The notes: a model not told the origin generated them from the sequence alone. DNA of 64,000 nt from Melitaea cinxia (GCF_905220565.1 NC_059419.1:8981326-9045325); one strand, 5' to 3'. Positions 27,101-42,100 are shown, counted from the first letter of the stretch. Numbers and translations: made by a program.

Positions 27101-30100
27101 GTTTCTGCTTCACGTATTAAAATATGAAATATATATATATTTAAAACTACTTGTACATATATACTACATAAAATATTGTTTCTAGTTATTAGAAATGTTA
27201 GATAAGTTCTTTTAAAATTAGTCTATTGAACTATTAGCGTTTCGCTACTATTTTATGATTCTCTTAAGCCCAGTTTCTATTGAAAACCGGTTGGTTTTTT
27301 CTTAGTAAAACATGTTTTCTTTTTTATAAAATACTTAAAGTAATTTAAGTGCCTAACGCTAATATGCTAATACTATTTCTAAAATTCTTTATCTCTGTTT
27401 AAAAGTTTTCATATACGTATATTTAAGTAATCATTATGTAAAATGTCATAACTAATACCTAACAGCGGTGGTGGGTACATTGGGTAAAAGGAATTATATA
27501 TTCATAACTTCTCTCTAATTCAATTTTTATAGTAGATGTAACTTGTAGTCTTATTTAACTTTTAATAATCAACATTATTTTCACTCATAGATTTTTCTAT
27601 ATGCCAAATAGTTTTTAAGCACTATTTTCCTATTAACTTTAGCATTTGTAACTAAAAATAATCCTTGTTGATAATAAAATATTTTCATTGTTCTGATTAT
27701 TGAAAATTAATTTGGAATGGAACAAATGTCGCTTTATCTTGTCAAATATTTAAAAAAAAAAAAGAATAAATTTCTCTTACTTGGGAATGCTTTTAAACTT
27801 TGAATTATACACATTATTATTTTTAACACAAATATTTGTCTAAAATTAAAGATTTACATGTAAAAACGAAATTTTCTGTTTTAATAATTAATAATTATAT
27901 ATTAATAAATCAATATTATTTCAGAGCAATACAGACTGTGCCTGACAACTGTCTTCCAAAAAATGTAGATTTGTTAGTAAGAACTACTATTTGCATGGTG
28001 CATGCTAGGCGATTATCGTCATCAACTGTGTTAATATAACGCTTATTTTTGCTTATACTACGCAATCGTGAATGCCTGAATGTGACACAAAAGCATTAAC
28101 AAATAAAAAAATTTGGTGATATTTTTCTTCAATATCTTTAAAGGAAACTTCATATTAAGAATTTTTTTTTTTTTTTTTTGGTAATAGATGTTGGTTAATA
28201 GTTAGATTTATAATCAATCAGTGTCTATAATAATTATATCAAAATAACACATTAAACATAAAAATGTTTAAAAGATAACGCTTAAAATAAAAATTATTTG
28301 AAGTATTATTAGTTATTGGTATGATTTCGGTTTTTATTTTTTTTTACAATTTCGAAGTCAAATTTGGTTAAATTTTTTAATAATATTAGGGAATATAATT
28401 GTCTGCTGGCAAACGACAAAAACCGACTTCAATTACATCGACAAGTAATACAACGTAGGTAGACGAAAAAATAGTCAAGTAAATACGCATTATCAAAGAT
28501 TACTCCAAATGTTGTAATCAGATCTGTCTGTAATCAGATAAACATCGGCTTTCGATTAAATTAAAAATAATCAAAATGGGTAACCCAATAAAAAGTTTTG
28601 TGGGTTTTCAAGGGTTTCTCTCGATTTCTCTGGGATCCCATCATCAGATCCTAGTTTCCTTATCACGGTACCACACTTAGGATATCTCCTTTCAAACAAA
28701 AAAAAAAAAGAATTATCAAAATCGGTTCATAAACACACGATCGAATTAAGTAATCCTCCTTTTTTGAAGTCGGTTAAAAATCAATTAAAATGCATGTTGT
28801 TTTGTGTTATTTTTTATTTAAATATGTATAAAACAATGATAATAAAAAATAAAGGGAACTCTTTGATCGTTGACTTGGCCCTTTTTACGTATTTGTAAAT
28901 CCGAATTGTATTTTTGTGTAAAGCAGATTATTGTTTTTGTGTCAGTGTTATTTACAAACAGAATAACTGCTCGTCTGCATGTTGCGATAACCCATGCTTT
29001 TAACTCTAATGATCGGTGTTCTAGGTTTCTGTGTTAGCTATCACTCACTTGAGCCCGGTTCTTGTACCTAAAAACGATACATATTGCTCCCGGTTAATTT
29101 CTAATTAGTTCGATTGTTATAGAAAACGCAACAAGGTTTTTTTTTTATGGCTTAAAATATAAAAATGTTCGTTGTTGGCTAGTGAAAATCAGAACTGAGT
29201 TTTTATGATATAATCAAATCACATCGGTTTTGTGATTGAATGTTCTTATAGTGGAACTTTTGTAACGCGCTCACGTATTGCCAATAATTTATCGCTGTCC
29301 TGTATAATATCGCCGAATCTACAGGGCAGGTTAGTAAATGATGAAATGTTATGTTTGAACAATTCCGGAGCGTCTTCGAAATCGTTTTTGGATTATAAAA
29401 ACCGAGCTTAAGTCCTAATGATAATCACTGTGCACAAAACTTGAGTGCAATCACATCAAATTAAATTTTACCCTAACTTTAAAATATAATTTCTAGGGAT
29501 GGCTTAGACCTAGACGAATGCGGTGGACGCATGGTCCTCCGTGTGTTGCTACAGTTGTGTTCCCAGGGCGCGTCCGCGTCTCTTGTGTCTGGAGCATTAG
29601 CGTTATTGTTCAGACATTTCAGTCAAAGGCAAGAAGTTTTAGCCGCTTTCAAACAAGTGAGTAGGAAAATTTGCCCACAATTTTCGACATACCGTCAAAA
29701 CAGAAGATCCTATCGTTACCTAATTTTAATGGAATTTAGCCTAAAATGGGCTTGACCTCTGGGATACTTTTATGATGTTCTGAATGTAATCAATCTGAAA
29801 AATTAAAGTGATGTGTGTCTAGTGAAAATAATAAAAAAATCGGTTATCAATTTGTTTATTAGTAATTGGTATATATGATTGCAGGAATATTTATCGGTCT
29901 TTCTTTATTTTAGGTTCAACTTCTCGTATCAGACGCAGACGTAGAATCTTATAAACAAATCAAAGCTGATTTGGACGTTTTGCGGCAAAGTGTGGAAAAG
30001 TCTGAACTTTGGGTCTTCAACAAAGGTCGCGCCGGAACATTAGACGATCACAGCGGTAAGATACAGTCTAATCCCTTGATTTCTCCTATGAATGAAAATT

Positions 30101-33100
30101 TGGGTTTATGATAGTTAACCTTTGTTTTAGGGTTATATTTATATTTATTTTACAAATATGAAAGGCAAAGACTATTTGTACATTTCCAATTCTTTCAGAC
30201 ATAAAAGGTACAATTGGACCAGGAGGAGCAGTTTTAGAAAGAAATGCGTCTCTAGATAACGTATTGGAGACCTCAAGATCTGCCAAACATGATCATCATA
30301 TGGACGAATATAACAAGATTAAAGAGGTAACTTAAGGATACAAATTTTTTCTCGAATTTTACTCATTATAATGAAACAACTTATTTGGATACTTTACTGC
30401 AACCATGGACAGGGTAATCCTCCCGTGACCATGGTTGCTGTAAAGTATTCCTTGATTCGTTTATATTAATATCGCCAGTATTATCAAATTGCCGTCATAA
30501 ATACGGTTACAACTGTTATTTTCAGATCCTCCAGCGCATGATAAAGTACTGTACGCAGGGCAACAACAGCTCGGGCGAGGCGGGCGAGGCGACTCGTCCG
30601 CGACGACACGAGCAGCGCCTGCTGCGGAACATTGGTGTCCATAACATCGTGTTGGATCTGCTGCAGGTATTGTATACGGAATGGAAGTCTAATATACACT
30701 TGCTGATGGTTCATATTTGGCACAAGACACGTTCAAAATTGAAGACTTCGCAAACAAAACGAATTGCTTCTAAACATAAGCACCGAGCTTAAGTTTATCC
30801 TCGTCGTCCGTCAGACTCGGGCAAAATCCATTGATTTTTGAAATTATTGTTGGTAGACCAAGTTTTCGTAAATATAGTAGGTGATTTATTGATATATTCG
30901 TACACACTATAACAACAAAAAAATATTTGAAGAATTGCCAATACAAGAATCGATTTTTACATAGATGTCGCTACACAGTAGTGGTAGTAGTGGCGGTGGT
31001 GGTGGTCGTGGTCAAATTAAACTGCAGTCAATTTATTTTATTTTATTTTGTAACTAAACTTTACATTTCTCAACTAATTCAGGTCCCCCACGACGAGGAC
31101 GACGCAGCTATGGATGAATTACTGGCTTTGGCACATGAATTTTTGCAACATTTCTGTCACGGCAATCAACAGAATCAGGCTATTCTACACAAGCATCTGG
31201 ATCTCTTCCTTAATGCTGGGGTAAAATATCTTATAAGACAAATATAAATTTTAAATAATTTGGGACAGTCGCACAGCTATCGCTCGATTAGATCGTTTCG
31301 ATAAATAAAACATACAAAAAAATGTATTTCTTGTGCATTTAAATTTACTTCAGAAGCTTTTTAGTACCCGTAAATAGCAATCGAATTTTCGCTGAAATGG
31401 GCGGCACTCATTCGGCTGCAACTTTTCAATGAAAACAAGACTGCAATGACCGCAGATCCGCGAGGCGCAGACGGTGTGCGCCATCTTCTCCGAGAACGCG
31501 GCGCTGTGCGCGCACGAGGGCAACGAGAAGGTGGCGGCGCACTTCGTGCACTGCGTGGAGGCGCGCGGCCGCCGCCCCGCCTACCTGCGCTTCCTGCGGA
31601 CCATCGTGCGCGCCGGGGGCCAGCACATCCGCCGCAGCCAGGACCTCGTCATGCAGGAGGTGAGCGTACACGTGCACACGTGGAGGCGCGGCCGCCGCCC
31701 CGCCTACCTGCGCTTCCTGCGGACCATCGTGCGCGCCGGGGGCCAGCACATCCGCCGCAGCCAGGACCTCGTCATGCAGGAGGTGAGCGTACACGTGCAC
31801 ACGTGGAGGCGCGGCCGCCGCCCCGCCTACCTGCGCTTCCTGCGGACCATCGTGCGCGCCGGGGGCCAGCACATCCGCCGCAGCCAGGACCTCGTCATGC
31901 AGGAGGTGAGCGTACACGTGCACACGTGGAGGCGCGGCCGCCGCCCCGCCTACCTGCGCTTCCTGCGGACCATCGTGCGCGCCGGGGGCCAGCACATCCG
32001 CCGCAGCCAGGACCTCGTCATGCAGGAGGTGAGCGTACACGTGCACACGTGGAGGCGCGGCCGCCGCCCCGCCTACCTGCGCTTCCTGCGGACCATCGTG
32101 CGCGCCGGGGGCCAGCACATCCGCCGCAGCCAGGACCTCGTCATGCAGGAGGTGAGCGTACACGTGCACACGTGGAGGCGCGGCCGCCGCCCCGCCTACC
32201 TGCGCTTCCTGCGGACCATCGTGCGCGCCGGGGGCCAGCACATCCGCCGCAGCCAGGACCTCGTCATGCAGGAGGTGAGCGTACACGTGCACACGTGGAG
32301 GCGCGGCCGCCGCCCCGCCTACCTGCGCTTCCTGCGGACCATCGTGCGCGCCGGGGGCCAGCACATCCGCCGCAGCCAGGACCTCGTCATGCAGGAGGTG
32401 AGCGTACACGTGCACACGTGGAGGCGCGGCCGCCGCCCCGCCTACCTGCGCTTCCTGCGGACCATCGTGCGCGCCGGGGGCCAGCACATCCGCCGCAGCC
32501 AGGACCTCGTCATGCAGGAGGTGAGCGTACACGTGCACACGTGGAGGCGCGGCCGCCGCCCCGCCTACCTGCGCTTCCTGCGGACCATCGTGCGCGCCGG
32601 GGGCCAGCACATCCGCCGCAGCCAGGACCTCGTCATGCAGGAGGTGAGCGTACACGTGCACACGTGGAGGCGCGGCCGCCGCCCCGCCTACCTGCGCTTC
32701 CTGCGGACCATCGTGCGCGCCGGGGGCCAGCACATCCGCCGCAGCCAGGACCTCGTCATGCAGGAGGTGAGCGTACACGTGCACACGTGGAGGCGCGGCC
32801 GCCGCCCCGCCTACCTGCGCTTCCTGCGGACCATCGTGCGCGCCGGGGGCCAGCACATCCGCCGCAGCCAGGACCTCGTCATGCAGGAGGTGAGCGTACA
32901 CGTGCACACGTGGAGGCGCGGCCGCCGCCCCGCCTACCTGCGCTTCCTGCGGACCATCGTGCGCGCCGGGGGCCAGCACATCCGCCGCAGCCAGGACCTC
33001 GTCATGCAGGAGGTGAGCGTACACGTGCACACGTGGAGGCGCGGCCGCCGCCCCGCCTACCTGCGCTTCCTGCGGACCATCGTGCGCGCCGGGGGCCAGC

Positions 33101-36100
33101 ACATCCGCCGCAGCCAGGACCTCGTCATGCAGGAGGTGAGCGTACACGTGCACACGTGGAGGCGCGGCCGCCGCCCCGCCTACCTGCGCTTCCTGCGGAC
33201 CATCGTGCGCGCCGGGGGCCAGCACATCCGCCGCAGCCAGGACCTCGTCATGCAGGAGGTGAGCGTACACGTGCACACGTGGAGGCGCGGCCGCCGCCCC
33301 GCCTACCTGCGCTTCCTGCGGACCATCGTGCGCGCCGGGGGCCAGCACATCCGCCGCAGCCAGGACCTCGTCATGCAGGAGGTGAGCGTACACGTGCACA
33401 CGTGGAGGCGCGGCCGCCGCCCCGCCTACCTGCGCTTCCTGCGGACCATCGTGCGCGCCGGGGGCCAGCACATCCGCCGCAGCCAGGACCTCGTCATGCA
33501 GGAGGTGAGCGTACACGTGCACACGTGGAGGCGCGGCCGCCGCCCCGCCTACCTGCGCTTCCTGCGGACCATCGTGCGCGCCGGGGGCCAGCACATCCGC
33601 CGCAGCCAGGACCTCGTCATGCAGGAGGTGAGCGTACACGTGCACACGTGGAGGCGCGGCCGCCGCCCCGCCTACCTGCGCTTCCTGCGGACCATCGTGC
33701 GCGCCGGGGGCCAGCACATCCGCCGCAGCCAGGACCTCGTCATGCAGGAGGTGAGCGTACACGTGCACACGTGGAGGCGCGGCCGCCGCCCCGCCTACCT
33801 GCGCTTCCTGCGGACCATCGTGCGCGCCGGGGGCCAGCACATCCGCCGCAGCCAGGACCTCGTCATGCAGGAGGTGAGCGTACACGTGCACACGTGGAGG
33901 CGCGGCCGCCGCCCCGCCTACCTGCGCTTCCTGCGGACCATCGTGCGCGCCGGGGGCCAGCACATCCGCCGCAGCCAGGACCTCGTCATGCAGGAGGTGA
34001 GCGTACACGTGCACACGTGGAGGCGCGGCCGCCGCCCCGCCTACCTGCGCTTCCTGCGGACCATCGTGCGCGCCGGGGGCCAGCACATCCGCCGCAGCCA
34101 GGACCTCGTCATGCAGGAGGTGAGCGTACACGTGCACACGTGGAGGCGCGGCCGCCGCCCCGCCTACCTGCGCTTCCTGCGGACCATCGTGCGCGCCGGG
34201 GGCCAGCACATCCGCCGCAGCCAGGACCTCGTCATGCAGGAGGTGAGCGTACACGTGCACACGTGGAGGCGCGGCCGCCGCCCCGCCTACCTGCGCTTCC
34301 TGCGGACCATCGTGCGCGCCGGGGGCCAGCACATCCGCCGCAGCCAGGACCTCGTCATGCAGGAGGTGAGCGTACACGTGCACACGTGGAGGCGCGGCCG
34401 CCGCCCCGCCTACCTGCGCTTCCTGCGGACCATCGTGCGCGCCGGGGGCCAGCACATCCGCCGCAGCCAGGACCTCGTCATGCAGGAGGTGAGCGTACAC
34501 GTGCACACGTGGAGGCGCGGCCGCCGCCCCGCCTACCTGCGCTTCCTGCGGACCATCGTGCGCGCCGGGGGCCAGCACATCCGCCGCAGCCAGGACCTCG
34601 TCATGCAGGAGGTGAGCGTACACGTGCACACGTGGAGGCGCGGCCGCCGCCCCGCCTACCTGCGCTTCCTGCGGACCATCGTGCGCGCCGGGGGCCAGCA
34701 CATCCGCCGCAGCCAGGACCTCGTCATGCAGGAGGTGAGCGTACACGTGCACACGTGGAGGCGCGGCCGCCGCCCCGCCTACCTGCGCTTCCTGCGGACC
34801 ATCGTGCGCGCCGGGGGCCAGCACATCCGCCGCAGCCAGGACCTCGTCATGCAGGAGGTGAGCGTACACGTGCACACGTGGAGGCGCGGCCGCCGCCCCG
34901 CCTACCTGCGCTTCCTGCGGACCATCGTGCGCGCCGGGGGCCAGCACATCCGCCGCAGCCAGGACCTCGTCATGCAGGAGGTGAGCGTACACGTGCACAC
35001 GTGGAGGCGCGGCCGCCGCCCCGCCTACCTGCGCTTCCTGCGGACCATCGTGCGCGCCGGGGGCCAGCACATCCGCCGCAGCCAGGACCTCGTCATGCAG
35101 GAGGTGAGCGTACACGTGCACACGTGGAGGCGCGGCCGCCGCCCCGCCTACCTGCGCTTCCTGCGGACCATCGTGCGCGCCGGGGGCCAGCACATCCGCC
35201 GCAGCCAGGACCTCGTCATGCAGGAGGTGAGCGTACACGTGCACACGTGGAGGCGCGGCCGCCGCCCCGCCTACCTGCGCTTCCTGCGGACCATCGTGCG
35301 CGCCGGGGGCCAGCACATCCGCCGCAGCCAGGACCTCGTCATGCAGGAGGTGAGCGTACACGTGTGCACGTGGAGGCGCGGCCGCCGCCCCGCCTACCTG
35401 CGCTTCCTGCGGACCATCGTGCGCGCCGGGGGCCAGCACATCCGCCGCAGCCAGGACCTCGTCATGCAGGAGGTGAGCGTACACGTGCACACGTGGAGGC
35501 GCGGCCGCCGCCCCGCCTACCTGCGCTTCCTGCGGACCATCGTGCGCGCCGGGGGCCAGCACATCCGCCGCAGCCAGGACCTCGTCATGCAGGAGGTGAG
35601 CGTACACGTGCACACGTGGAGGCGCGGCCGCCGCCCCGCCTACCTGCGCTTCCTGCGGACCATCGTGCGCGCCGGGGGCCAGCACATCCGCCGCAGCCAG
35701 GACCTCGTCATGCAGGAGGTGAGCGTACACGTGCACACGTGGAGGCGCGGCCGCCGCCCCGCCTACCTGCGCTTCCTGCGGACCATCGTGCGCGCCGGGG
35801 GCCAGCACATCCGCCGCAGCCAGGACCTCGTCATGCAGGAGGTGAGCGTACACGTGCACACGTGGAGGCGCGGCTGCCGCCCCGCCTACCTGCGCTTCCT
35901 GCGGACCACTGACTGTCCCGTTGTCATCCGGTGATCGTTTGCCGCCACCCGAAAGGTTGCCGAAAGGAAGTATGTAACACGCCACCTCAACTGTGGCATT
36001 GGGCTGTAATAGAGCGACTTAACCTCTACAGAACTCTTATAACCTTCGCTCCTATGTTTAAATAATGTTTGTTTACTATCGTAGATGGTGAACGCAGGCG

Positions 36101-39100
36101 AAGACGTGCTGGTGTTTTACAACGACAAGGTGTCGTTCAACTACTTCCTGCAAATGATGCGTCAGTACAAACGCACTGGCGAGATGCCAGAGGCTCTAAC
36201 GTAAGTACATACATGTGCTATCTATATTTTGACAGCTCGTCTATGACAAGCATCTTAAATAAACTAGTGGCAGCTCGCGACTTTATTCGTATAGAAATTT
36301 TCGTATATTCAATGTCCTTGTTCCATTAAAAGGAATAAATTTATCCACTTTTTAAATAATTTAAAAAAAAATTATGGTCCGCTGTCATCGACCATAACAT
36401 GGTGTTAAATAGCCTGTCGTATATATTTTTATAATTAATAATAAATGAGCTATCGATAACTAAATATTTATTTAACTTCTGAGGCTAGATATAGATATAG
36501 ACTGAGTATTGACAAGTAGACAGAATAACAGTTGCCATGCATAAAATAATAAAGTATAATGTACGTTACGCAGAACTTACTACATAAATATGGTATTTTG
36601 ACATTTACAATATTTTATTTATTTATTTAACAGCAACAAGGTGAGAAAAAAAAGCTAAATGCTATCTGAATTATAATCATGACGCTCATTCAATAATTAT
36701 ATAAAGTACTCTATGCTACTTCTGTACACAGGTACCACATAGACCTGGTGAAGCTGCTGACTTGCTGTACGTTGGGAAAGAATGTGTACACCGAGATCAA
36801 GTGTCACAGTCTCCTGCCGCTAGATGACATCGTGGCCATGATCACCCATCCAGATTGTATTCCTGAGGTAAATAAATCATTTATAATACAATATAGCGAT
36901 ATAAATGCTATGAATCTCATTAACTTTACCCTTTGTAATTGACAAATATATTTATCATTTTATTGCCCAAAAAGAGTAGCTAAAAAGATAGTTCTTCAAT
37001 ATTGTCAATTTTCTGAACGTTTTTCTACCAGAACCGTCCATCCAGATATGTGGTAGTTCTCTGAGATAAATACTGTTGGAATTTGTATTTAGTATAAAGT
37101 GTTGATTGGACTCGTAATTCACATTCGATCACAGCCTCTGCTCTCCTACTAGATGTACTACTATTACATCTACATGCTATTTTGTCTCTTCGAAACAATA
37201 ATATTTCGGTCATTAGTTCTATTATTATAAAATGAAAGCTTATTTGGACAATAAACTCCAGATGTTATGATTCTAAGCGTTAATAAACTTTTAATCTTAA
37301 ATATTTGTGTCGCCGATGTCGTAGGTGAAGGAAGCGTACGTGGGTTTCCTGAACCACTGTTACATCGACACGGAGGTGGAGATGAAGGAGATCTACTCGA
37401 GCAACTACATGTGGGATTTGTTCGAGAGGTCCTTCCTGCAGGACATGCTCGCGATATTGCAGCCGGAGCTACAGATGTCCGAACCTGGTAAAGAAACTAA
37501 AATTAACACTGAACGCGGGACGACTCTTACTAGGTTTTATGGGATGTTAGGGGTCCAAAAATTTGCACGAACTGGAGTCGTTAGTTCGAGCAGTCTGACA
37601 AAATTGTTACTAGACAGCAGTTGAACATTTTAAGTTGTCTAAATAGGAAATATACTAAGTTTTTTTATTTTTATTTATTCGTTGAAAAGTTTGCATGAAA
37701 TACGTATAAACACTGAGGAATACTTTGTAAATGTCAAATATTAAAAAAGAATATTATCTAATCGGAAATAGAAGCTAGTGTTAAAAGGTTTGTATAAAAC
37801 ACGAAAAAAAAAAACACTGCAGAAGTATAATCTACAACAATTTTAGTTTCACATCAGGGGCGTAGGAGTACTGGAGGGGGAGGGGGATAGCCCCGGGCGA
37901 CACACGAGAGAGGGTTTCGAATTCATCATGATTTATAATTGATAAAAAAGTTCCAAACATTTTTGAATATCATATCAAAAATTGACCGCTCCAGCGGGAT
38001 TCGAACCCGCGTCTTCGACATACCGTGTCGACGCTCTAGCCAATTAAGCTATGGAACGATATACTCGCTAGAGCGAAACTTTTGATATGATGATTTTTAC
38101 TTTCGGTTTTAAGCGAACCGTGGCGCCGTCTATAGTGAGTTCTTTACAGAGACTCGTAACTATTCAAAGTTTCTAGCTATTCTGTTCATAGCTTAATTGG
38201 CTAGAGCGTCGACACGGTATGTCGAAGACGCGGGTTCGAATCCCGCTGGAGCGGTCAATTTTTGATATGATATTCAAAAATGTTTAGAATTCCTAATTGT
38301 GGGTAACACAAAAAAAAAAAAAAAATCGTACATATTAAAAATAGCATGGTGTCGTCTCCTGTCAAAGATTTTCATTGTAATATGAAACTTTGAATAGTTA
38401 CGAGTCTCTGTAAAGAACTCACTATAGACGGCGCCACGGTTCGCTTAAAACCGAAAGTAAAAATCATCATATCAAAAGTTTCGCTCTAGCGAGTATATCG
38501 TTCCATAGCTTAATTGGCTAGAGCGTCGACACGGTATGTCGAAGACGCGGGTTCGAATCCCGCTGGAGCGGTCAATTTTTGATATGATATTCAAAAATGT
38601 TTAGAATTCCTAATTGTGGGTAACACAAAAATAAAAAAAAAAAAAATCGTACATATTAAAAATAGCATGGTGTCGTCTCCTGTCAAAGATTTTCATTGTA
38701 ATATGAAACTTTGAATAGTTACGAGTCTCTGTAAAGAACTCACTATAGACGGCGCCACGGTTCGCTTAAAACCGAAAGTAAAAATCATATCAAAAGTTTC
38801 GCTCTAGCGAGTATATCGTTCCATAGCTTAATTGGCTAGAGCGTCGACACGGTATGTCGAAGACGCGGGTTCGAATCCCGCTGGAGCGGTCAATTTTTGA
38901 TATGATATTCAAAAATGTTTAGAATTCCTAATTGTGGGTAACACAAAAATAAAAAAAAAAATCGTACATATTAAAAATAGCATGGTGTCGTCTCCTGTCA
39001 AAGATTTTCATTGTAATATGAAACTTTGAATAGTTACGAGTCTCTGTAAAGAACTCACTATAGACGGCGCCACGGTTCGCTTAAAACCGAAAGTAAAAAT

Positions 39101-42100
39101 CATATCAAAAGTTTCGCTCTAGCGAGTATATCGTTCCATAGCTTAATTGGCTAGAGCGTCGACACGGTATGTCGAAGACGCGGGTTCGAATCCCGCTGGA
39201 GCGGTCAATTTTTGATATGATATTCAAAAATGTTTAGAATTCCTAATTGTGGGTAACACAAAAATAAAAAAAAAAAAAATCGTACATATTAAAAAGTTCC
39301 AAATCGCATCCAAACAGTAACACACATAAAAATACAGCAGAATTGTAAACCCACCCCTTTTTGAAGTCAGTTAAGAAACATAAAGAAAATTGTGCTTTCA
39401 ATGCGTCTGTTAAATAAAATTTGGTAAAAAAAAAAATGAATTGGTAGGGGGCGGCAAATTTTCGGTGGGCCCCGGTCATCAAAAAACCACGCTACACCAT
39501 CGATTCACAACCAGAACCCCACTCCTCCCGCAGGCTCGTCGTCCGCCACGGCCGCGCGGCCCGGCAGCGGCAAGCAGGCGTGGGTGAACTACGTGACGGA
39601 CGTGCTCATGCACACCATCTGCACCTTCTTCAACTCGCCCTTCAGCGACCAGAGCACCACCGTGCAGGTAGCCTTAGCGCACCATTTGGTACTTCTGGAA
39701 ACTTCCAGAAGTTTATAGACCATTCTAGAATTTTTTTAATCGTGTTTTAAAGCCATTTTTATGGACTTACAGACCTGCCTAGAAGCTACTAGCCACTTCT
39801 AGACATGTTCAGAAGTTTTCAGACAATTATTTCAAGTTTCTTGACATTACTTAAACTCGTTTACTCTTTCCCGAACTGAAATTGACTAACTCGACTTTAT
39901 ATAACATCGTTTACCTCATCATCATCATCATCATCACAGCAGCATTTCGCAATCTACTACTGGACATAAGTCTCCACAAGTTCAGCCCAAAAATGGCGTG
40001 AACTCATGTGTTTTGCCCATAGTCACCACGCTGGGCAGGCGGGTTGGTGACCGCAGTACTGGCTTTGTCGCACCGAAGACGCTGCTGCCCGTCTTCGGCC
40101 TGTGTATTTCAAAGCCAGCAGTTGGATGGTTATCCCGCCATCGGTCGGCTTCTTAAGTTCCAAGGTGGTTGTGGAACCTTGTTGTCCCTTAGTCGCCTCT
40201 TACGACACCCACGGGAAGAGAGAAGGTGGCTATATTCTTTGATGCCGTAACCACACAGTTTACCTATCCTAATTTTAAGTGAGTATTCTTAATTTGTAAT
40301 CGGTATATTTTTGTTTTGATTCATTATGACTTTGCGTCTCATAAGGTGACACAAGACGTAAGGAGAAACAATTTAGAAACACGCTTAACATATACATCCA
40401 CTCCGATAGTTGTGATGGATGAAGTGAGTACGGTATCTGCTAGAACATCGTAAAGCAATCTGCTACTTGATAATTTTTGTAAAAGTCGTTTTTCGCTACA
40501 GCCGGCACTTTATTGTGATATTTGGATGGAAATTATCGTTTTAATCTCGTTTGGTTTGTGCACTCACAATCTCTCCTATTATTATATGTGTTGTTTTACG
40601 TAGATAAGTACGAATTTCTGCTACATGATGATACTTTTATGTCTGATTTTTTGTGTTGATGTAATAAATATATTTGCATTCAGTCGGAACATCCCACTGC
40701 TGGGCATAAGGCATAAGCCTCCTTCTCCATATAGGAAAAATATTGGATCTTAATCCACCAAGCTGCTCCACTGCGGGTTGCTCATAGTGCTCCCTACTAT
40801 GAGTAACGATCGCTATCGTGTATTTATGATAACAACCGGGACCGACGGATTTACGTGCTCTCCGAGGCACGGTAAACCCACAAGGACAGACATCCAAACC
40901 GGATAGAAATATTTGTACACATACAAATAACCATTCTTAGTCTGAATAGAACCTGCAAACCGTCGGTGTTTTAGGCGACTACTCGCACAACTACACCAGA
41001 ACCGTTGTTGTATATTTTAGTAAATTTAATTGTTTATAGAAAAGAACTCTGCTCTACTTACGCCTAACTAAGAACAATCGCAGCTATAAATTACTCTAGT
41101 CAGGTCTTCGACTATTACATGACATATAAAATGTAAACAAGATAAATTTGTTTTCATTTAAAAAAATTTTTATTTAAAGCTTTAAAAGCTCATAGTTGAA
41201 ACATTTTTAATTGATGATTTTTTATTTTATGATTTTTAACGGAATATTAACGCTATACTTTATTTTCCTTGTGCATATTGGACACTGGATATTGTTGTGA
41301 GTATAAAACTAGTGATTAAACTTTTGCGTTAAAAATGTTTTTTTTTTTTTTGTTCCGCTGTCCCAATCAAAAAACTGAAACCTAGGCCTTACCTCCTTAA
41401 CCTAGTGACGTTATCTATCATAAACGATCTCCACGCTGTCGCTGAGCGTTCAATATCAGTACTCATCATACCTATATTTATCTCTAAAAGAGATTTTTCG
41501 AGCACACCCAAAAACGACCGTTACATACAGAAGTTAGAGGAATACAGATAATAGACAGATGTGGGACAGAAATCTGAATCTGATCACTACTTTTTGAGTA
41601 ATATTTGATAATGCGTATTTACTTGACTATGGTTTCGTCTACTTACGTTGTATTACTTGTCGATGTAAATGAAGTAGGATTTTTTTTCGTTTGCGAGCAA
41701 ACAGAATTACGTTGCTAAGCGTAAGAATAAACATATTATCCCTAAAATAAAATAAATAGGAGTAAAATTGTTATGAATGGGAATTTTATTTCTTTCGAAA
41801 TCAGTCTTAATAGTTTGTTTTAATTTTTTTTTTTTAATACCATAACATGTCAGTTTCAATGTATAATATCGTCCACAATACGTCGATATCAAAATAATGT
41901 CTCCGAAAGTAGTTATATTATATTTTTGTCCAATACATTGCGTCAACTTTACGATACAACCGATCCACAGACACGGCAGTCGATTTTCGTGAAGCTTCTC
42001 CAGACAACGTTCCGGATCTACCAGTGTCCGTGGCTCACGCCGCCGCAGAAGCTCAACGTCGAGAAGTGCATCCGTACTCTCAGCGAAGTCGGTACGTACT

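Larger units (their letters stand above)
37965..39290. repeat. tRNA-Thr-like tandem and inverted array
   Basis: One minus-strand unit (37965-38175) faces four plus-strand units. The GAGCGGTCAA end recurs at about 38249, 38566, 38884 and 39199, a period of 315-318 bp. Each unit carries a 72-nt tRNA-like sequence, GATATGATATTCAAAAATG downstream, an A-run, and an upstream block with GACGGCGCCACGG. Units differ mainly in A-run length and a CAT indel. Confidence 0.9.

Noticed and set aside
27836..28039. Possible exon with TTTCAG before AIQTVPDNCLPKNV
   Set aside because: No fitting donor, no IP3R similarity, and exons 21 and 22 already join in phase.
31563..35908. CRISPR-like array
   Set aside because: Perfect head-to-tail repeats without unique spacers, in a eukaryotic gene. 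It is a tandem exon/intron repeat.
31426..35985. Three overlapping frames of about 1,490-1,520 codons on both strands
   Set aside because: They come from a 123-bp unit (41 codons) that lacks stops in three frames. Only the exon frame 31456-31659 has protein conservation, and the antisense Ala/His-rich frame has no start context or relatives I know.
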